This document shows, piece by piece, positions 59,228 to 64,000 of a DNA stretch of 64,000 nt (its first letter is position 1; each line of letters begins with the position of its first letter). The stretch is from Limisphaera sp049537155 (GTDB taxonomy: Bacteria; Verrucomicrobiota; Verrucomicrobiia; Limisphaerales; Limisphaeraceae): NCBI RefSeq assembly GCF_049537155.1, contig NZ_JBMVQZ010000010.1:96053-160052 (forward strand). Direction: 5' to 3'. Made by a program: the position numbers and the translations under genes. Under the pieces are notes generated by a model. The model worked only from the letters and a program-made list of their open reading frames with translations, was not told the DNA's origin and ran no database searches.

Positions 59228-61927
59228 ATGGCAGGCCATGATCAGCGGCGCAAATACTTTTGGATTGAGCATGAGGATACCGGGCATTACACTCATGCCG
59301 TAAAATTTATGGGCTGCACGCGTCGCTTTGATTACTTTTTTGCCGCGGCCACGGAGACAAACCCTCCATACCCCTACCAATGCCGACTGGCCTGCGGACC
59401 CGGCGCCGATCCTTCGAAACCCGAAACGCTTGCAAGAACCACGGTCTGCCGCTCACAGTTGATCCACATACCCACGGGCTTGGGGAAAACCGCAGCCGTC
59501 GTTTTGGCGTGGCTGTGGAACCGCATGGCTTCCACGAGCGCTCCAGAGCAACGCCCGGAGTCGGCCCCCCCAGCCTGGCCTCGGCGGCTGGTTTATTGCC
59601 TGCCCATGCGCGCACTGGTCGAGCAAACCGCCAACAACGTCCGCACGTGGCTGCGCAACCTCTGGCAACAGCGCGAATCACTCGGACTCTCCAAGGCTGC
59701 CCAGGCCGAGCTCCTGTGGCTGGCCGGCGACGACTCAGCCAAACATCCGGCGCATTCGCCCGTCATCCTCATGGGCGGCGAAGAACTCGACCCCGCCCGC
59801 CGCGACTGGGACTTGTATCCCGAGAAGCCCGCCATCCTGATCGGCACGCAGGACATGCTGCTCAGCCGCGCCCTCAACCGCGGCTACGGCATGAGCCGTT
59901 ATCGCTGGCCCATGCACTTCGCCCTGCTCAACAACGACTGCCTCTGGGTGATGGATGAAACCCAGCTCATGGGCGTGGCGCTCGAAACAAGCGCCCAGCT
60001 CGATGCTTTCCGCTCCGCCGCCGACGCGGTCGTGAACACGTGCCCCACTTGGTGGATGAGCGCCACCCTGGACGAAACCCGATTGTCCACCGTGGACCAT
60101 CCCCCGCCCGCTTCAGGGTGGCCGACGGTCGAACTCGATCCCACCGACCAAGCCCGCCCCCAAGTCGCTGCACTCCTCCGCGCTCCCAAACCGCTTTACA
60201 AGGCGCAGGTGACCTTGTCGCCGGCAACCACGAAAACCTACGCCCGCGCGCTGGCTGAGTTCGTCCTTTCCAGCCATCAACCGGGCAGCCTGACGCTTGT
60301 CATCCTGAACCGCGTCCCCCGGGCGCAGGAAGTGTTTCTCGAATTGCGCAAGCTCAAGCCCCGGGAGCCGGTGGGTTTGATCCATTCCCGTTTTCGGCCG
60401 GTGGACCGTGACAGGCACCACGAACTGCTTCATGCGGATGGCGGGCGCATCGTAATTGCCACTCAGGCCCTCGAAGCCGGCGTGGACGTATCCGCCAGGA
60501 CGCTCATCACCGAACTGGCCCCCTGGCCCTCGCTGGTGCAGCGGTTCGGACGGTGCAACCGACGCGGTGAATTCACCTCGGATCAGGCACGCATCCTGTG
60601 GATTGATTTGCAGCCAGAAGATGCCCGCGACGAACTCGCACTTCCTTATACGAGCGAAGAACTGGACGCCGCCCGCCGGCAGCTCGAGGCACTGACCGCC
60701 GGCGATCCTGTTTCTTTGCGATCCGTTCAGGTCGCCGAATTGCCGAACGTCCGGCCGGTTCTCCGCCGCAAGGACCTTTGGGAGCTCTTCGACACCACGC
60801 CCGACCTGGCCGGACACGATCTGGATATCGCGCGGTTCATCCGCGATGGCGACGACACCGACGTGCAGGTTTACTGGCGAGACCTCGCAGGCCAACCGCC
60901 GTCTCCGGACGAACCCGAGCCGGTGCGGGAGGAGCTCTGTCCCGTCTCGATCGCGAGCTTCCGGAGCTTCCTTACCAAGCTAGAAAAAGCCGGCCGCCAC
61001 CAGCTCTGGCCGGTCTGGTACTGGAATCCATTGACCGAACAGTGGGAGGAAGCCCATCGGGCGCGCGCCGGGGCAATCTATCTGTTGGACATCGTCGCCG
61101 GTGGCTACTCGGCCGACTTGGGATGGTTCGGCGACGCCAGGCACGCCGCCGACGTAACCCCATGCACTCGCGCAACTGCCGGCGCCGAGGGCTACGGCCG
61201 TGACCCTGCGAGTCAAACGGGCGTTTGGGTGACTCTCGCTGATCACACCCGGCATGTAATGGATGAAACCACCGTCCTAGCGCGTGCTCTGGCTACTGAG
61301 CTCGCTCAATTGAACGTCCAGTCCCCACCCGTCACAGTCTTCGAGACAGCGGCTCGGTGGCACGACCTCGGCAAGGCACATGAAGCCTTCCAGCGAATGC
61401 TCTGCGCTGAGGATGAGACACGCGCACGTCAGCTTTGGGCCAAATCAGCCGAACGCCGCCGCTCCTGCCCCCGCCGTTACTTCCGCCACGAACTCGCCTC
61501 GGCTCTGGCCTGGCTTGAGGCTGGCTCCTCAAGACACCCCGAGCGTGATCTCGTGGCTTATCTCATTGCCGCGCACCACGGCAAAGTCCGGCTTTCCATC
61601 CGCTCACTGCCCGGCGAAGAGCCGCCGGACGATCAGCCCCGGGCCCGGATCGCCCGCGGCATCATTGACGGCGACGAGCTGCCCGCCGAAGGCTTTGTTG
61701 CCATCGGCGTCAATCCTCCGCCGGGGCCGGTCAGCCTCAGCCTCGAGCTCATGGAAATGGGTCGCTGTTCGAACGGCGAACCCTCCTGGCTGGCCCGAAT
61801 GGTTGCCCTCCGCGAACGGTTCGGGCCCTTCCGCCTTGCCTGGCTCGAAACGCTCCTGCGGGCCGCGGATGCCCGCGCCTCTCAGGCCGAGGCTCAACAA
61901 CCAACAACTCACAAGCTCTCCGACTAA
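59228..61927 (+). CDS. cas3: Cas3 helicase-HD nuclease of type I-G (I-U), second module
   Basis: 899 residues, again helicase then HD. An N-terminal extension of about 60 residues (including YFWIEHEDTGHYTHAVKFMG) is absent from the first Cas3. Helicase: Walker A IPTGLGKT at 81-88, VYCLPMRALVEQTANNV, motif II DETQ at 243-246 instead of DEAH, SATLDE, ATQALEAGVDVSARTLITEL and LVQRFGRCNRRG. HD: His712-Asp713 in ARWHDLGKAHEAFQ, FRHELAS with His754, AAHHGKVR with His783-His784. Clearly divergent from the 911-residue Cas3 on the other strand, not a recent duplicate. Start has GGAG 7-8 bases upstream. Followed after 3 bases by csx17. Confidence 0.93.
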   Translation: MAGHDQRRKYFWIEHEDTGHYTHAVKFMGCTRRFDYFFAAATETNPPYPYQCRLACGPGADPSKPETLARTTVCRSQLIHIPTGLGKTAAVVLAWLWNRMASTSAPEQRPESAPPAWPRRLVYCLPMRALVEQTANNVRTWLRNLWQQRESLGLSKAAQAELLWLAGDDSAKHPAHSPVILMGGEELDPARRDWDLYPEKPAILIGTQDMLLSRALNRGYGMSRYRWPMHFALLNNDCLWVMDETQLMGVALETSAQLDAFRSAADAVVNTCPTWWMSATLDETRLSTVDHPPPASGWPTVELDPTDQARPQVAALLRAPKPLYKAQVTLSPATTKTYARALAEFVLSSHQPGSLTLVILNRVPRAQEVFLELRKLKPREPVGLIHSRFRPVDRDRHHELLHADGGRIVIATQALEAGVDVSARTLITELAPWPSLVQRFGRCNRRGEFTSDQARILWIDLQPEDARDELALPYTSEELDAARRQLEALTAGDPVSLRSVQVAELPNVRPVLRRKDLWELFDTTPDLAGHDLDIARFIRDGDDTDVQVYWRDLAGQPPSPDEPEPVREELCPVSIASFRSFLTKLEKAGRHQLWPVWYWNPLTEQWEEAHRARAGAIYLLDIVAGGYSADLGWFGDARHAADVTPCTRATAGAEGYGRDPASQTGVWVTLADHTRHVMDETTVLARALATELAQLNVQSPPVTVFETAARWHDLGKAHEAFQRMLCAEDETRARQLWAKSAERRRSCPRRYFRHELASALAWLEAGSSRHPERDLVAYLIAAHHGKVRLSIRSLPGEEPPDDQPRARIARGIIDGDELPAEGFVAIGVNPPPGPVSLSLELMEMGRCSNGEPSWLARMVALRERFGPFRLAWLETLLRAADARASQAEAQQPTTHKLSD

Positions 61928-61930
61928 ACG

Positions 61931-64000
61931 ATGCCTTCGCTCCGTCTCACCGGCTGTGCTCCCGTGCCTTTGGCACACTACCTCAAGGCGCTCGGCATCC
62001 TGCGCCTGGTGGCCGAACAGCGTGATCCCGAGGCCGCCGGCTGCTGGGAAAAGGACTCTTTCATCCTCCACAGCAGCCTCGACCAACAGCGCCTGATGGA
62101 CTTTCTTCTCAACGACTATCGGCCCACGCCAATCCTCGCGCCGTGGAATGGTGGGAGTGGGTTTATGGATGGCCCAAACGAGCCACTGCTTGCCTGCATC
62201 GCAAAATCAACAGCCTACCGGTTCAAGCACTATCATGAAGGGATTACATCTGCATTCCGGTTGATGGACAATCTCAACTTATCGGAAGTTGCAAGCAGGA
62301 TCCGCAAAGCCCAACATGAAAGAAAGAAAGCCAAGAAAGAAAAGAACAGAAAGGCTGAAAAAGAGTGGGATGAGCGATACCAGAGGGCAAAGGCCGAGTT
62401 TCAGCAAGCAAAACCGAGCCTGCTAACAGTTTGCCGCAACCACCTTCCCGAGCCGGTGATTCAATGGCTGGATGCTGCATACGTCCTCACAAGCCGAGGC
62501 GAGGAATATCCACCTCTGTTGGGAACCGGAGGTAATGACGGAAAGCTCGATTTCTCCTATAACTTCATGCAGCGGCTGACCGAAGTCATCGATCCCTCCA
62601 CAGGGCAGCCTCGGGCCTCCGCCGGCCCCCTGCTGGAAGCGGCTTTGTTCGGCACGCCCAAGCCACTGCCGCTGAGTCGGGCCCCGATCGGGCAGTTCGC
62701 ACCTGGAAACGCCGGAGGCGCCAACGCCACCACCGGGTTCAATGCGGAATCCGTCGTCAACCCGTGGGACTTTATTCTCATGCTCGAGGGCGCGCTCTTG
62801 TTCGCGGCGGCGGCAGTGCGGCGCCTGGAAACCGCCGAACCGGGCGCGCTGGCGTATCCGTTCTGCGTCAGGCAGGTCGGATCGGGCTACGCCAGCGCGG
62901 CGGCGGGAGATGAGGTCCAGTCCCGCGCCGAAATGTGGATGCCTCTTTGGAACCGCCCCACGACGCTGGGCGAACTCGCAACCATCCTGTCGGAGGGGCG
63001 TGCCCAAGTTGGTTATCGGCGAGCTCGGAACGGCGTGGACTTCGCCCGGGCCATCGTCAGTCTCGGAGTGGACCGGGGTTTGAGCGAGTTCCAGCGCTTT
63101 GGGTTTCAGGTTCGCAACGGTTTGGCTTACTTCGCCACGCCTTTGGGACGCTTTGCGGTGCGACGCAACGCCCGCGCCGACCTGCTCAGTGAAGTGGACG
63201 GTTGGCTGGATACGCTGCGACAGATCGCGGGTCCGAATGCCAAACAAGTCCCCGCGTCGGTTGCATCGGCTCTGAGACAGCTTGAGGACCGCATTTTCGA
63301 CCTATGCCAGGAAGGCAGCCCGTCCCGCTTGCAAGCTGTGCTGATTGGTCTGGCCCGCGCGGAAGCCGCCCTGGCCCAAAGCCATTCATGGACCACCAAC
63401 CGCACGGAAGGCCGCTCCTTCCCGAAGATTCGGCCCTTGTCCGGCCTTTCAGGGCGGTGGCTCCGCGAGACCTACGATGGCTCGGTCGAGTTCCGCCTCG
63501 CAGCCTCCTTGGCATCCATCACCGGCCGTTACAAGGACCGGGAAGGCCGGCCGCTTCCGGTTCCTTTCCGTCGGCATCTTGAACCCGTCGCTATGAAAGG
63601 AAGCTCCCAGCGGCATTGGACCGACTGGGATGATCCCTCTTCACCCGATCTGGTCTGGCGTGAAGGCGAATTCATCCGGGCACTCAACGCTGTCCTGGCC
63701 CGCCGGTTGACCCGCGCCGTTCAGGCCGCTCTGCCATGCCTTCCCGACCGCGGCTTGCCCGCCCGTCTGGCCGATGTCGTGGCCTTCATTGAGGGCGACG
63801 TGGACGACAGCCTGTTGACGGAGCTCGTGTGGGCTTTGGCCCTGCTCGATTGGCCCTCGATCAACTGGACTGACGATGCCCCATGGCGCCAGCAGCTTTT
63901 CAGCGACCAGGACGAGAGCGTCACGCCCTCGGCGCTGTTCAGCTTGATGCGGTTGGCTTTTCCTCGCGAGCTGGAAGCCGCCGCTCACGGCGTGATTCCG
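61931..64000 (+). CDS. csx17: Csx17, Cas8-type large subunit of type I-G (I-U), cut by window edge
   Basis: I translated 690 codons from the ATG at 61931 to the window edge with no stop. LRLTGCAPVPLAHYLKALGILRLVAEQRDP at the N-terminus (in part GCAPVPLAHYLKALGILRLV) is the Csx17 signature; GNDGKLDFSYNFMQRLTEV, NPWDFILMLEGALLFAAAAVRR and the later RARNGVDFARAIVSLGVDRG are further family features. Csx17 is regarded as the Cas8 large subunit (Cas8u2) that recognises the PAM. Residues about 110-160 form a Lys/Glu-rich, lower-GC coil (RKAQHERKKAKKEKNRKAEK). csb1, csb2 and perhaps cas4-cas1-cas2 would be expected beyond 64000. Confidence 0.93.
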   Translation, partial: MPSLRLTGCAPVPLAHYLKALGILRLVAEQRDPEAAGCWEKDSFILHSSLDQQRLMDFLLNDYRPTPILAPWNGGSGFMDGPNEPLLACIAKSTAYRFKHYHEGITSAFRLMDNLNLSEVASRIRKAQHERKKAKKEKNRKAEKEWDERYQRAKAEFQQAKPSLLTVCRNHLPEPVIQWLDAAYVLTSRGEEYPPLLGTGGNDGKLDFSYNFMQRLTEVIDPSTGQPRASAGPLLEAALFGTPKPLPLSRAPIGQFAPGNAGGANATTGFNAESVVNPWDFILMLEGALLFAAAAVRRLETAEPGALAYPFCVRQVGSGYASAAAGDEVQSRAEMWMPLWNRPTTLGELATILSEGRAQVGYRRARNGVDFARAIVSLGVDRGLSEFQRFGFQVRNGLAYFATPLGRFAVRRNARADLLSEVDGWLDTLRQIAGPNAKQVPASVASALRQLEDRIFDLCQEGSPSRLQAVLIGLARAEAALAQSHSWTTNRTEGRSFPKIRPLSGLSGRWLRETYDGSVEFRLAASLASITGRYKDREGRPLPVPFRRHLEPVAMKGSSQRHWTDWDDPSSPDLVWREGEFIRALNAVLARRLTRAVQAALPCLPDRGLPARLADVVAFIEGDVDDSLLTELVWALALLDWPSINWTDDAPWRQQLFSDQDESVTPSALFSLMRLAFPRELEAAAHGVIP

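Noticed and set aside
51496..64000. A CRISPR array
   Set aside because: I looked for direct repeats of 28-37 bases at regular spacing in all gaps between cas genes and found none.

Overview
This 64-kb window is GC-rich and reads as chromosomal DNA from a member of the Verrucomicrobiota, probably near the Limisphaerales/Pedosphaera group. This is inferred from gene families, not from a marker gene. The pointers are a DUF1501 protein beside a pre-peptidase-like repeat protein and a DUF1553 remnant, a GloVer-repeat secreted protein, short prepilin-like proteins with the FTLIELLVVIAVIAILAG segment, and a CmoB-like DUF1698 methyltransferase. I found no rRNA or tRNA gene.

Layout. 1-5695 (minus): housekeeping run comM, parB, pfkB-type kinase, def and an amino-acid permease cut by the window edge. 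5996-8435 (plus): three pseudopilin-like genes. 8418-11423 (minus): hisI, a membrane protein, trpE and a YkgJ-type cysteine-cluster protein. 11601-12695 (minus): a secreted protein with one CxxCH motif. 12989-14873 (plus): nuoA and a phosphohexomutase. 15026-18935 (plus): a three-subunit molybdenum hydroxylase with a Tat signal on the Fe-S subunit and four cysteines inserted in the FAD subunit. 19257-20042: an SDR dehydrogenase. 20163-23887 (minus): DUF1501/PPC pair with a DUF1553 remnant. 24313-32671 (plus): secreted, PepSY, methyltransferase, UbiD-like and glycoside-hydrolase genes. 32700-39263 (minus): a heavy-metal CusCBA/CzcCBA-type efflux operon. 39770-48774 (plus): a compact nitrate assimilation operon (transporter, fused Fe-S/membrane anchor protein, nitrate reductase, NirA, CysJ-like flavoprotein) whose last four genes are joined by 4-base ATGA overlaps.

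48775-51495 is a graveyard: a broken IS5-type transposase, a frameshifted MNT nucleotidyltransferase with a HEPN trace, and a VapC/PIN remnant. It flanks a defence region. 51496-57629 (minus) encodes cas3-csb3-csb1-csb2, the order known from the Geobacter type I-U (now I-G) locus. 59228-64000 (plus) starts a second, divergent module, cas3-csx17, which runs off the window. Between them lie the broken 3' end of another csb2 and a DUF4338 (DruA-like) fragment. No cas1, cas2, cas4 or CRISPR array is visible.

The region I would look at first is 50-64 kb: two related but compositionally different type I-G effector modules back to back, in a zone of broken toxin-antitoxin and mobile genes.
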